Below, piece after piece: positions 51,421 through 60,532 of a DNA stretch of 64,000 bases. The stretch spans positions 1 to 64,000 of the forward strand of contig DGMY01000040.1 in NCBI GenBank assembly GCA_002388665.1, in the 5' to 3' direction. Every line of letters begins with the position of its first letter. Position 1 is the stretch's first letter. The notes below the pieces were generated by a model that saw nothing but the letters and a program-made list of their open reading frames with translations, searched no databases and was not told the origin of the DNA. Source of the stretch: Opitutia bacterium UBA4506. GTDB taxonomy: Bacteria; Verrucomicrobiota; Verrucomicrobiia; Opitutales; Puniceicoccaceae. A program made the translations under genes and the position numbers.

Positions 51421-52983
51421 GTGAACATCAGGGATTGGAACGTGTTTGTGGGGACCAGATTGGGCTGGTTTTTCCTGTGGATCTGTCTCCTCGTCTCCGG
51501 GAAAAATGGGGCGAATGCGGAGCCATACACAGTGGGTTGGTTTCTCTGGGATCCCTATGTACTCGAGGTGGAGGAGAATGGTGTTCAAAAACTCTCGGGA
51601 CTGAATGTTGAATTGGCCAACGCTGTCTTTGAGAAGATGGACCTGGAGGTCGAGTGGAAGGAAGTGGAATGGAAGGCCTATATGGACGAGATGGCTCGAC
51701 TGAAAGGCGACATCGCTGTGGGGGCCTCTCTGACGAGCGAGCGGGAGAAGGTCGCCTGGTTCTCGGATCCGTTCTTTGAGGAGAGTATTATTCTCTTGGG
51801 CCGGCGGAATGTCCCGAATCTGGAGTCGGACCTATCGCCAGCCGACCTCTTGCAAAAGGTCGAGGACCTGGGTCTGCGCGTAGTGTATGTGGATGGCTAC
51901 TACTACGGGCCAGCTGTGCTGAACTTTATTGAAAATTTGCCAGAGGAACAGCGTGTTGGCACCATGAACGACAGTGTGAGCATGGATCTGCTTCTAAACA
52001 ATGAGGCAGATGTCATGATTGCTGATCGCTTCGTGGCGACGACGATTGCATGGCGGGCCGATGCGCTCGATGAAATCGAAATCTACCCTGCGCTCCTCAA
52101 TCGGTCATCAATGCACGTCATGTTTGGCAAGGGATCATTCGATCCCGAAATACGGGATGAGTTCAATAGGACTCTCGCCGAGATGGAACTAGACGGTTCA
52201 ATTCAGGACATCAAGAGACGCTACATGCTACCGGTTCTCTTGGAGATCACTCTTCATTCGAATTGGTTTAGGTGGATTGGAATGGTTGGGGTTTTTGCCT
52301 TTGCGATCTCAGGTGTCCTTCTTGCTCGCAAAGAAGGGTACGACCTTTTCGGTGCGTTGGTACTGGCTAGCCTTCCCGCTCTAGGAGGGGGTGTTCTGCG
52401 CGACCTTTTGACCGATCGGCATCCCATTCTTCTCTTTCGTTCAAATCTTCAGGTATACATTTTTATCGTCATCGGTGTAGTGATCGGGGCAACGGTCTGT
52501 TTCAAGGTTTACGATTTCCTGCAGAAGAGACGTCCAGGCTCGGGGGCTTTCTTTGGCTCGCGGTTCGTTAAATTGCCCATGCGATTGGTGAGCATCTGTG
52601 ATGCCTTGGGCCTCTCCGCTTTCATTGTGACGGGTGTGTTGATTGCCCTGGAACAGCGGTGTGAGCCCTTGTGGTTGTGGGGTGCGCTGATTGCTGCCTT
52701 AACCGGTTCCGGTGGAGGTATTCTTCGAGACATCGTTCGAGCTGATGCAGAGAACCCGATGATAAAGGGGGAGTTCTATCCGGAAATTGCAATTATCTGG
52801 GGGTTCTTCCTGTCGTTGTTTTTGGAATGGCAGACTACCCGCCTCAATTTGATCGAGATCGGGACTGCGGTTGTGGTCACGATGGTGGGCGCTTTTGTCA
52901 CGAGGATGCTCGTAATCCGTTTTCAAATTAGAAGTCCTCTCCTGTCTCCCAGTATTTCTAATGCGAGGCCTCGTGCTTCCTAG
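51421..52983 (+). CDS. Solute-binding protein (SBP_bac_3) fused to TRIC/UPF0126 membrane domain
   Basis: About 520 residues. A signal sequence ends at GANA (residues 31-33 region) and is followed by an extracellular family 3 solute-binding domain (YTVGWFLWDPYVLEVEENGV, GLNVELANAVFEKMDLEVEW, VGASLTSEREKVAWFSDPF, IQDIKRRYMLP). About residue 285 onwards are seven hydrophobic segments with two UPF0126/TRIC halves: FAFAISGVLLARKEGYDLFG with LGGGVLRDLLTDRHP, and LSAFIVTGVLIALEQR with TGSGGGILRDIVRAD. The start is uncertain (GTG 51421, 51442 or upstream TTG 51340). Amino-acid uptake through a substrate-binding-domain-fed TRIC channel is an inference. Confidence 0.85.
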   Translation: MNIRDWNVFVGTRLGWFFLWICLLVSGKNGANAEPYTVGWFLWDPYVLEVEENGVQKLSGLNVELANAVFEKMDLEVEWKEVEWKAYMDEMARLKGDIAVGASLTSEREKVAWFSDPFFEESIILLGRRNVPNLESDLSPADLLQKVEDLGLRVVYVDGYYYGPAVLNFIENLPEEQRVGTMNDSVSMDLLLNNEADVMIADRFVATTIAWRADALDEIEIYPALLNRSSMHVMFGKGSFDPEIRDEFNRTLAEMELDGSIQDIKRRYMLPVLLEITLHSNWFRWIGMVGVFAFAISGVLLARKEGYDLFGALVLASLPALGGGVLRDLLTDRHPILLFRSNLQVYIFIVIGVVIGATVCFKVYDFLQKRRPGSGAFFGSRFVKLPMRLVSICDALGLSAFIVTGVLIALEQRCEPLWLWGALIAALTGSGGGILRDIVRADAENPMIKGEFYPEIAIIWGFFLSLFLEWQTTRLNLIEIGTAVVVTMVGAFVTRMLVIRFQIRSPLLSPSISNARPRAS

Positions 52984-53202
52984 GGAGGCAGGCTTGGGAG
53001 GGTTCTCTGGCCCATTATTCACCCGTTTGAGAAGGGCGGCCGCAGGGAATGGCTCAAGAATCCTTTGGGGGAAATCGTTCCATTTCTCCGTTGGATTCTC
53101 AGTGGGCCGGGAATTCGGTTCTATGTGAATAGCATAAATGCCAATGCGGTTCGGTAGATGCTGCGGTTTGTGGGATAGTGAGTTTCGGCGTTTTCTGCCA
53201 TT

Positions 53203-53229
53203 CCAAACCCCAATCCCCAACCCCAAACC
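53203..53229 (+). repeat. Short C-tract repeat in the leader of the beta-helix gene
   Basis: CC-AAA-CCCC-AAT-CCCC-AA-CCCC-AAA-CC lies 11-38 bases before ATG 53241. The minus strand has three G4 tracts and two G2 tracts with 2-3 base spacers, which could form a two-tier G-quadruplex or, on the coding strand, an i-motif. Pattern seen directly, function not known. Confidence 0.5.
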
Positions 53230-53240
53230 AAGGTTCACCA

Positions 53241-55466
53241 ATGAATCGGACTTCATGGCTTCTCTACTTGTTTCTATTTCTCTCGGGCGCAATCAACGCT
53301 GTGGCTACGGAATACTGGATTTCCCCCAGCGGTGACGGATCGCTGGATGGCACCGACGCGGCGAATGCGATGCCGAAGAGCCAGATCGACACTGTCCTCA
53401 ACACGACTATGGGAGCAGGAGACACCCTGTTTCTGCTTTCGGGCGACTATGGATCGACTCAAATCTCACTTTCCTCAGATGGGGCGGAAGGAAATCCCAA
53501 GAGAATTGTCGGTGTAGATTCTGGCAGCGGATTGCCTCATTTTAGTGGAAATGGATCGTGGGGCAGGGACGATCCGGATTCAGGCCAGTGGCAGATTATC
53601 GGAGTCTATGGTCATCACTGGGTAGTCGAAGGTTTGGAACTGAGCGGAGTTCGCCGCGCGATCACAAACTCAAGTGGCAGTTCAGCGAGTTCGATACATT
53701 TTAAGAATCTCGATATTCACGACGTCCGTCACGGGCTCTACATCTACAATTTGGATGATTCGGTGTTCGAGGACGTGAAGGTGACTCACTATACCAAGCA
53801 CGCATATCGCTTAGAGCAGGGCTGTGATGACGTGATGTTTCTTTCCTGCCTCGCGGATATGACCGATGGCGACACTAGCTGGTGGGCCTACGCGGAACTC
53901 TATCCATTTGGCTTTTTGTCCGAGGGAAAGAGTGTTGGAAATACGAATATCTCTTTCGTTGATTGTATTTCGAAAAACAACCGGAAGAACCTCCAGGACC
54001 GTAGTTATTGGAACGGGGACGGATTCGTCGTCGAAGGTGGAACCACAGGGGTCACTTTCGAAAATTGCATTTCGCTGAACAACGAGGATGGAGGGTTCGA
54101 CCTAAAGCCCGAAGCCACAATCGTGAACTGCGTAGCCTTCCAAAATTACCGGGGGTTCCGCCTTTGGGGCGGAGGTACGATTACCAACAGTGTGGCAGGA
54201 TTTCCCTACCGCCGGGCTGACCACGTGCCCGATGGAGTAGAATCTACCGGCGGAAGCGGAATTTGGACGAAGAATGGTACGCCTTCGCTGGACTACTTTA
54301 CGTTCTATGGGAACAAGGGTCGCGGCGCTCACGAAGAGGGCAGTGGATCGATCAGTTTAACCAACAGTATTCTCGCATTTTCCGGGGCGGAAGGAAGCTT
54401 CACCATTGGATCGGTTAGTTTGGGGGCTGGAACGGTTACCTATAAGTCAGGCTCCGGTGTTGATCCGGACTTCGTCAATCCACAATTGGGCTGGGATGGA
54501 ATAGGGGACGACATGAACAGTCAGACCTACGAAGATTCCAAAGGCTACTTTCGTGGTGCTTTGGGCTTTGCGATGGAGGCGGGGAATCTGAGCGCCTATA
54601 CTAGTGGCCAGTCAGATGGATCGAGCACAGCGACCTTGGATTCAACCGGCACGGCGTTGACTCTCTCCGGCAATATTTGGCGGAAGTACCCACTTTCCTA
54701 TGACATTACTGGAAACACGGTGATGCAGCTGAGTGTCGAGTCTAGCGATGTCGGAGAGATCATTGCGATCGGACTCGATAATGATAATGACTACGAAGGA
54801 TCGGCGAGGAATTTCAAGCTCGGTGGAAGTCAGTCGAGTGTCGCCGATTTCCATGTCATCAGTCCTGCATACGGCGCTGGTACTGGAATCGTCTGCTATC
54901 GAATTCCGGTCGGCGGGTTTTATACTGGCTCGATCAATTACCTGACGTTCATTGCCGATGATGACGACGATCAGAGTGCGGAGGTGACTTTCTCCCGAAT
55001 CGAGATCTTCGAGTCGCCCGCTTTCGATGCTGCCAATCTTTCGGACTACGGCAATCAGACCGCGAGTGGGACTGCCACCCTCGAACAAAACGACACTGCA
55101 GTTCACCTTGAAGGGAACATCTGGAGAAAGTATCCTTTTACTTATACCTTTACCGCGAACACCATGCTGGAGGTAACAGTTGACGCGAGCGAGGTAGGGG
55201 AAGTGATTGGGATCGGGTTCGATACCGACAACAGTTATACCAATTCGACAACGAATTGGATGTTGGGTGGAAGTCAGGCTCTGCCCAGTCAGTTCCAAGC
55301 AGTTTCTCCGGCGTACTCTGAGGGTGAAGGTGCGGTTACCTATGTGATTCCCGTCGGTTCCTATTTTACTGGGACCCGGAACTATATCACTCTCATTGCT
55401 GACGACGACGCGGCTGCCGCTGCCGACGTAGTCTTTTCCGATATCCGGGTATACGAAGCCCCGTAA
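53241..55466 (+). CDS. Secreted right-handed beta-helix protein with two C-terminal glycan-binding-like modules
   Basis: 741 residues with signal MNRTSWLLYLFLFLSGAINAVA. Residues about 25-410 are a parallel beta-helix as in PL6/PL9 lyases and glycan epimerases (repeats of VEGLELSGVRRAI, IHFKNLDIHDVRHGLYIYN, VTFENCISLNNEDGGFDLK, IVNCVAFQNYRGFRLWG). The tail has two copies of a ~145-residue module (GNIWRKYP, GEIIAIGLDND, IPVGGFYTGSINYLTFIADDD). Start ATG 53241 has AAGG at -11; the frame is open to 53178. Catalytic residues cannot be named from sequence alone. Confidence 0.85.
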   Translation: MNRTSWLLYLFLFLSGAINAVATEYWISPSGDGSLDGTDAANAMPKSQIDTVLNTTMGAGDTLFLLSGDYGSTQISLSSDGAEGNPKRIVGVDSGSGLPHFSGNGSWGRDDPDSGQWQIIGVYGHHWVVEGLELSGVRRAITNSSGSSASSIHFKNLDIHDVRHGLYIYNLDDSVFEDVKVTHYTKHAYRLEQGCDDVMFLSCLADMTDGDTSWWAYAELYPFGFLSEGKSVGNTNISFVDCISKNNRKNLQDRSYWNGDGFVVEGGTTGVTFENCISLNNEDGGFDLKPEATIVNCVAFQNYRGFRLWGGGTITNSVAGFPYRRADHVPDGVESTGGSGIWTKNGTPSLDYFTFYGNKGRGAHEEGSGSISLTNSILAFSGAEGSFTIGSVSLGAGTVTYKSGSGVDPDFVNPQLGWDGIGDDMNSQTYEDSKGYFRGALGFAMEAGNLSAYTSGQSDGSSTATLDSTGTALTLSGNIWRKYPLSYDITGNTVMQLSVESSDVGEIIAIGLDNDNDYEGSARNFKLGGSQSSVADFHVISPAYGAGTGIVCYRIPVGGFYTGSINYLTFIADDDDDQSAEVTFSRIEIFESPAFDAANLSDYGNQTASGTATLEQNDTAVHLEGNIWRKYPFTYTFTANTMLEVTVDASEVGEVIGIGFDTDNSYTNSTTNWMLGGSQALPSQFQAVSPAYSEGEGAVTYVIPVGSYFTGTRNYITLIADDDAAAAADVVFSDIRVYEAP
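54580..55463 (+). repeat. Tandem ~145-residue modules of the beta-helix protein
   Basis: Copy 1 (about 54580-55016) and copy 2 (about 55020-55463) share GNIWRKYP, VGE-I-IG-D-D, GGSQ, IPVG-(Y/F)-TG--NY-T-IADDD and end IEIFES / IRVYEA. Similar C-terminal modules occur in polysaccharide-active enzymes of marine bacteria. The two copies are diverged at the DNA level, so this is an old duplication. Confidence 0.8.
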
Positions 55467-55712
55467 CTAGCGTGAACGATCTCTATGAAACAAGCACAGT
55501 AGGTGAGCGCCTGCTGTCAGTCCATGAGTCTTCTCATTCGAATACGGCTGCTTTCGTAAGTGCAACTTCATGCGGGGAACGGTGGCGGGCCCGCTTGATC
55601 AATCTTGCTTCTTTAAATCGGAGCAGGATTGGGCTGGCTGAAAGTCGTTCAGGTGTTTTACTGGAAATTAGTTTTTACGAGTGTATGGCCGAACTAGGCT
55701 GAGAAGATTTTT

Positions 55713-57875
55713 ATGGATTCACGATTTGAGACTCATACTACCCTTAACGGTATCTTGCTGAATCGCGTTCGCACACCGCGAGGTGGCGTCGAGTTGCGGA
55801 TGCTCCCTGCTGAAAAGGAGGACTCGCGCGTAGCGAAACGGCAGGAAGTGGTCGGGCGCCCAGAGGCATCCCGAACGCCAATGAGCGTAGGTCCACCTGA
55901 TAGCATCGTCCAAGTGAAGGTCGAAGCCGACAGTATGGAAGGTGGCTTTCTTTCGGGTACAACGATGCAGGATAGTTCAACTACTGCCGGATTGCGCATG
56001 GCTACCGTTTTGGACAGCGATCGGGTCGGTGTGTCTGACGATGTGCTCGTCACCGCGTTGGTGAACGAGAAATCGGGGATCCGGGTCTGTAATTATCTTC
56101 AGCCTACCGAGGTGGAAGGCACGTTGTTGAGCTGGACTAAAGTCTCAAATATTGGATCGGTATCGGTAGATATTGAGCACCTGAGTAGTTTTGTGTTTTC
56201 CGGAATTACTCCTTTTGCGGTGGATGATGCGCCCGGTCGGCTGAAGGTTCACCGGTTCCGAAGTTGGTGGAGTAACGAGGGTCGGCACGAGTGCCGGACT
56301 CTTGAGGACCTTCACCTGACACGGAATTGGGCGGGATGTATGATGCCGAACGAGCGATTCGGCCAGGTCGGAACGATGCCGGTACGACAGTTCTTTCCAT
56401 TTGTTGCAGTGGAGGATTCGGAAGAGAATGTCCTCTGGGGTGCGCAATTGGCTTGGGCGGGTTCTTGGCAGATGGAGATTTCCCGGCGAGGCGATACTTT
56501 GTCACTTTCGGGGGGCTTGGCCGATTTTGAGTTGGGGCACTGGAAAAAATCTCTCGAGCCCGGTGAATTGTTTACCACTCCGATTGCCCATTTAGCTTGC
56601 GTAGTGGGTGGGGTCGCCGATTTGACCGCTCGGTTGGTCCAGCTTCAGGAATCGTTGTTGCCGGAGCCTCCCGAGTCGGAGAAGGATTTGCCCGTGATCT
56701 TCAATGAGTGGTGCACCAACTGGGGCGATCCCAGCCACGATAAGACTATTGCATTGGCCAAGCGTCTGAAGGGATCGGGGGTCAAATATCTGGTTATCGA
56801 CGATGGTTGGGCCGTGCGTCCTCCCGAGGCCACTATGCAGGCAAATGGTGATTGGATTGTGGATACGGATAAATTTCCGAATGGAATGAAGGCCACCTGC
56901 GATGAGTTGCGGGAGATGGGCTTTATTCCCGGGGTTTGGTTCGAGTTTGAGGTGTGCAATCCAAAGTCCAAGGCCTTCGAGCAAATCGATCATCTCCTTC
57001 ATCGGAATGGGCGGGTTCTCGATGTCGGTACGCGCAGGTTTTGGAATTTGAACGATCCGTGGGTCGTCGACTATCTCGAGGAGAAGCTGATTCGTTTCCT
57101 TCGTGAGAACGGATTTGGTTACCTGAAAGTAGACTACAACGATAATATTGGGATCGGCTGTGATCACCCGGATTCTGTAGGGGAAGGACTGAGACGACAG
57201 ATCGAAGGGGTCTATCGCAGTTTTGAACGTATACACGAGGGTATCGATGGTATCGTTATCGAAAATTGCTCGTCGGGAGGGCACCGCCTCGAACCGTCAA
57301 TGATGTCGCTGACGGCGATGAGCTCCTTTTCCGATGCGCATGAGTCAGCCAATATTCCCATCATCGGACGCCAGCTTCATCATATGATGCCTCCGCGGCA
57401 GTCTCAGGTCTGGGCAGTCCTTTATCCCACCGATTCGGTGGAACGGTTCATGTTTTCGCTGACCGCGACCTTCTACGGCAGAATGTGCCTGTCGGGCCCA
57501 ATTCATGACATTACGGACGAGCAACTCGCACTCATACACAAGGCGGTGGCGTTCTATCAATCCGTAGCTCCAGTCATTCATACCGGAACGACCCATTTTC
57601 TGGGCGAGACACCGAGCAATTGGACGGATCCCGAGGGTTGGAGCGGCATCTGCCGGATCGACAGTACCTGTGAAAGGGCTCTTGTCGTATTGCACGAATA
57701 TGAGCGGACCGAGGGTTCGGATATTCTGGTGGATCTTCCACTGGAGGGAGACTGGAAGATCGAGGGAGTTCTTACGGATTCTACGACTGAGGAACCGGAG
57801 TTGAACGGGACGACCGTACGGTTTCATTCCGGGAAGAGTTTCCGCGGGTACGCGATTTCCCTGGTCAAGAGCTAG
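55713..57875 (+). CDS. Alpha-galactosidase, GH36
   Basis: 720-residue GH36 enzyme with no signal peptide, so cytoplasmic. The N-terminal beta-supersandwich (1-330) precedes the TIM barrel starting VIFNEWCTNWGDPSHDKTIALAKRLK. Catalytic nucleophile Asp474 is in GYLKVDYND and acid/base Asp541 in SFSDAHES. Substrate-binding VIENCSSGGHRLEP follows the nucleophile. It would hydrolyse terminal alpha-galactosides brought into the cell. The 246-base gap upstream has a possible 76-codon frame that I do not trust. Confidence 0.93.
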   Translation: MDSRFETHTTLNGILLNRVRTPRGGVELRMLPAEKEDSRVAKRQEVVGRPEASRTPMSVGPPDSIVQVKVEADSMEGGFLSGTTMQDSSTTAGLRMATVLDSDRVGVSDDVLVTALVNEKSGIRVCNYLQPTEVEGTLLSWTKVSNIGSVSVDIEHLSSFVFSGITPFAVDDAPGRLKVHRFRSWWSNEGRHECRTLEDLHLTRNWAGCMMPNERFGQVGTMPVRQFFPFVAVEDSEENVLWGAQLAWAGSWQMEISRRGDTLSLSGGLADFELGHWKKSLEPGELFTTPIAHLACVVGGVADLTARLVQLQESLLPEPPESEKDLPVIFNEWCTNWGDPSHDKTIALAKRLKGSGVKYLVIDDGWAVRPPEATMQANGDWIVDTDKFPNGMKATCDELREMGFIPGVWFEFEVCNPKSKAFEQIDHLLHRNGRVLDVGTRRFWNLNDPWVVDYLEEKLIRFLRENGFGYLKVDYNDNIGIGCDHPDSVGEGLRRQIEGVYRSFERIHEGIDGIVIENCSSGGHRLEPSMMSLTAMSSFSDAHESANIPIIGRQLHHMMPPRQSQVWAVLYPTDSVERFMFSLTATFYGRMCLSGPIHDITDEQLALIHKAVAFYQSVAPVIHTGTTHFLGETPSNWTDPEGWSGICRIDSTCERALVVLHEYERTEGSDILVDLPLEGDWKIEGVLTDSTTEEPELNGTTVRFHSGKSFRGYAISLVKS

Positions 57876-57896
57876 CGCGAATCGACTGCGGCTCCG

Positions 57897-57931
57897 ACCG
57901 CTCCGGGGAGTTTTTGCTTTCCGGGAGCGGT
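57897..57931. terminator. Imperfect hairpin between convergent genes
   Basis: ACCGCTCC and GGAGCGGT pair over 8 bp with a T-rich loop between the alpha-galactosidase and AraC stops. No T-run follows, so it is a weak terminator candidate only. Confidence 0.35.
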
Positions 57932-57941
57932 GACGCTGCGG

Positions 57942-58805
57942 CTAGGCACTGAGTAGATAGACCTTTCCCTCGATTTCTTTAAATTGAGTGATGGTGATGC
58001 CATAGGCCTTCTTGAACGTGCGTGCGAGATGGCTGCTGTCCGTGAAGTTCAATTCGTAGGCAATCTCCTTGAGTGATTGGTCTGTGTGCAGGACCTTCGT
58101 TTCGACTAGTCGCAGTTTGGCTTTAATGATGTAGTTGGCCAAGCTGTCTCCGGCCCGCTTTTTGAAGTATTCGGAGAAGTACGTTTCCGATATCCCAAAC
58201 CTATTTGCGAGGGCGGAGACTCGAATTTTCTCTTTCTCTGAGAGGTTCGTGTTGATGTAGCGAAGGATCTCGCCAAACCGGTTCTCAACCTCGTTTGCCT
58301 GTTCGACATAGCGTTTCTCGATGCTGCGAGCGAGAATGTTGAGGATAGAGGCAACGGTTCCACTAATGATCGCCGGGGAATAGTTATCGGAGAGAGCGTA
58401 TTCCTGGTAGATGGATTTTATGTTGCTCATGATAAACTCGCGTTCGCGGTCGGAAGAGATGATGTCGCCCGGCACTTTGTTGTAGTTGGCGAGAATGTAT
58501 GCGATCCGGTCAAACCATTCACGGTGCTGTGTGAGGCCGTCATTGTTCATGAAGAAGTGGTCCGTGAATCGTATGTAGTAAAATCGAGAGGGTTCTTGGA
58601 CGCGAAATGAATGACAATCCAGTGGAGGCAGTAGGAAAATGTTGCCGGCTTTGTACTCAAACTCGTGTGAGTTGATGCACTGGATTCCGGAGCCCTTTTC
58701 AACGTAGACGATCTCAAAGAAACTGTGTTTGTGCGGGCGTTTTCCCCAGGAGGAGAGTTCTTCTACTTCCATTTCGAAGATCTTGTTAGCGGATTCGGTG
58801 ATCAT
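57942..58805 (-). CDS. AraC-family transcriptional regulator
   Basis: 287 residues. N-terminal cupin-type sensor (WGKRPHKHSFFEIVYVEKGSG, AGNIFLLPPLDCHSF) and C-terminal AraC double HTH (ISETYFSEYFKKRAGDSLANYI, LKEIAYELNFTDSSHLARTFKKAYGITITQFKE). ATG 58805 is chosen; the frame reaches 58874. The arrangement fits sugar-responsive regulators. It sits between the alpha-galactosidase (convergent) and a divergent dehydrogenase, and could control either side. Confidence 0.92.
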   Translation of the reverse strand: MITESANKIFEMEVEELSSWGKRPHKHSFFEIVYVEKGSGIQCINSHEFEYKAGNIFLLPPLDCHSFRVQEPSRFYYIRFTDHFFMNNDGLTQHREWFDRIAYILANYNKVPGDIISSDREREFIMSNIKSIYQEYALSDNYSPAIISGTVASILNILARSIEKRYVEQANEVENRFGEILRYINTNLSEKEKIRVSALANRFGISETYFSEYFKKRAGDSLANYIIKAKLRLVETKVLHTDQSLKEIAYELNFTDSSHLARTFKKAYGITITQFKEIEGKVYLLSA

Positions 58806-58932
58806 TGTAGTTATATGGGTTGAATTTGTCCGTAAATGAGACCTCTTTTGCTTGGTTTCCAGAATAAAACGCAAGTTTGGCGGAAATTGTCCCCTTTAGC
58901 CTCCTAAAATACTACATTAACCAATGATTGTA

Positions 58933-58948
58933 CAAACCAATGGGTTTG
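58933..58948. promoter_or_regulatory. Palindrome in the AraC/dehydrogenase divergent region
   Basis: CAAACC-AATG-GGTTTG is a perfect 6-bp inverted repeat lying 76 bases before the dehydrogenase start and 127 bases before the AraC start. Possible operator, seen by eye only. Confidence 0.4.
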
Positions 58949-59024
58949 CGATGGCGGCGCGCGGCGGATTGTATAGGGCCTTATCAATTTTGTGATTACT
59001 TGAACAATCTACCACCGACGAGAT

Positions 59025-60044
59025 ATGAAAGCTATTGGATACAAAAGGCCCGCACCGATCACCGATCATGATTCTCTGGTCGAGATCGAGCTGGATCAAC
59101 CCGCCGTGGGTCCCCGCGACTTGTTGGTCGAGGTGAAGGGAGTTTCCGTTAATCCCGTGGATGTGAAGGTGCGCGCCAGCGCTGCTGTGGATCCAAAGGA
59201 AGGAGTCGCGAAGGTGCTCGGTTATGACGCCGCCGGAATTGTTCGTGAGGTCGGATCGGCGGTCAGTTTGTTTCAGGTGGGCGACGAGGTTTTCTATGCT
59301 GGTGATATTACCCGGCAGGGGACCAACGCGGAATTTCATGCGGTGGATGAGCGTATCGTCGGTAGGAAGCCATCCTCTCTCGGGTTTGCCGAGGCTGCTG
59401 GCATGCCACTGACGTCGATTACGGCTTGGGAGTTGCTGTTCAATTCACTCGGGCTTGGCGAAGGTGAGGGAGAAGGAGAAGCTATACTCGTGGTCGGAGG
59501 CGCAGGTGGTGTTGGTTCGATCCTCATCCAGTTGGCCAAGAAGCTGACAGGATTGACGGTGATCGCTACGGCATCTCGCCCGGATACGGTCAGTTGGGTG
59601 GAGCAGATGGGTGCGGATCATGTGATCAATCACCGCGAACCCCTGGGCGAGCAAATGAAGGCGATCGGCATTGAGCCGAAATACGTGGCTTCCCTGAACG
59701 GGACGGAGGGTCACCTTCCGGCGATTGTAGATCTCATCAGGCCCAGGGGCAGTATCGCACTGATCGACGATCCCGAGCATCTTGATTTTTCTATTCTTAA
59801 GCCGAAATCACTGAGCCTGCGGTGGGAGTTTATGTTTGCCCGTTCCATGTTCCAAACCGATGACATCGAGCAACAGCACATCCTGCTGAATCGGGTTTCC
59901 GAAATGCTGGATGCAGGCGAATTGAAATCCACGGTGACGGGGCAGTTCGGTAAACTGACTGTCCAGAGCCTGAAGGATGCCCACCTCCAGCAAGAAAGTG
60001 GCCGTGTGATCGGTAAGAACGTCCTCGGGGGCTTTGGCGATTGA
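59025..60044 (+). CDS. Zinc-type alcohol dehydrogenase/quinone reductase-like protein
   Basis: 339-residue MDR-superfamily oxidoreductase. GroES-like N-terminal half (VSVNPVDVKVRA, VLGYDAAGIVREVGSAV) and Rossmann motif ILVVGGAGGVGSILIQLAKKL. Cys/His zinc ligands of true alcohol dehydrogenases are missing, so it belongs to the zinc-less quinone-oxidoreductase side despite the family name. A small Gly-Glu run (LGEGEGEGE) sits before the Rossmann fold. Followed by an ABM monooxygenase and a cupin protein, perhaps an oxidative or detoxification set. Confidence 0.9.
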   Translation: MKAIGYKRPAPITDHDSLVEIELDQPAVGPRDLLVEVKGVSVNPVDVKVRASAAVDPKEGVAKVLGYDAAGIVREVGSAVSLFQVGDEVFYAGDITRQGTNAEFHAVDERIVGRKPSSLGFAEAAGMPLTSITAWELLFNSLGLGEGEGEGEAILVVGGAGGVGSILIQLAKKLTGLTVIATASRPDTVSWVEQMGADHVINHREPLGEQMKAIGIEPKYVASLNGTEGHLPAIVDLIRPRGSIALIDDPEHLDFSILKPKSLSLRWEFMFARSMFQTDDIEQQHILLNRVSEMLDAGELKSTVTGQFGKLTVQSLKDAHLQQESGRVIGKNVLGGFGD

Positions 60045-60109
60045 GCGGGTCCCCTTAGAAAATATTTAGAATTTCCCAGTAAACTAGAACGAATCAACCC
60101 ATTACAAAT

Positions 60110-60400
60110 ATGTCTCAACTGACTGTCATCGCAAATATCGTAGCAAAGCCCGGAAAGATTGAATTGGTGAAAGCTGAATTGGAAAAGCTCATACCAATCA
60201 CTCGATCCGAGGCGGGCTGTATCAACTACGACCTCCATCAGGATAACGAAAATCCCGCACATTTCCTCTTCCACGAAAACTGGGAAAATGTGGACCTCTG
60301 GAAGGCTCATATGGAGGGGCAGCATTTGAAGGATTATCTCAGTGCGACCGAGGGCTCCGTCGAGAGCTTCGTGGTCAATCAAATGACTAAAGTTCTTTGA
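60110..60400 (+). CDS. Antibiotic biosynthesis monooxygenase (ABM/YgiN-like) protein
   Basis: 96-residue dimeric ferredoxin-like protein. ABM signature: VIANIVAKPGKIELVKAELEKLIPITRSEAGCINYDLHQDNENP, FLFHENWENVDLWKAHMEGQHLKDYL. Related to YgiN quinol monooxygenase. It sits 65 bases after the dehydrogenase, which supports a quinone-related role for the pair. Closed by a palindromic terminator 14 bases downstream. Confidence 0.92.
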   Translation: MSQLTVIANIVAKPGKIELVKAELEKLIPITRSEAGCINYDLHQDNENPAHFLFHENWENVDLWKAHMEGQHLKDYLSATEGSVESFVVNQMTKVL

Positions 60401-60414
60401 CCGAATGAAACTGG

Positions 60415-60442
60415 GCGGGGTCATCAGTTGTGATGACCCCGC
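60415..60442 (+). terminator. Terminator-like hairpin after the ABM gene
   Basis: GCGGGGTCATCA and TGATGACCCCGC form a perfect 12-bp stem with a GTTG loop. Downstream bases are pyrimidine-rich but lack a long T-run. Confidence 0.7.
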
Positions 60443-60532
60443 GCTCTCTCGCTTTTCCGAAGTCCTTTTCTTGGAAGTCGTTCGAAGGGGGAGGGGCAAT
60501 CACCACCAAGATAAAAGTACACAGACTCCACG

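Noticed and set aside
52699..53292. 197-codon minus-strand frame over the end of the TRIC fusion and the beta-helix leader
   Set aside because: Low-complexity basic translation antisense to a confident gene, no homology recognised.
55472..55702. 76-codon frame between the beta-helix and alpha-galactosidase genes
   Set aside because: No recognised family, starts with GTG without a clear ribosome site, and has an odd mixed composition. It may be an untranslated leader region.
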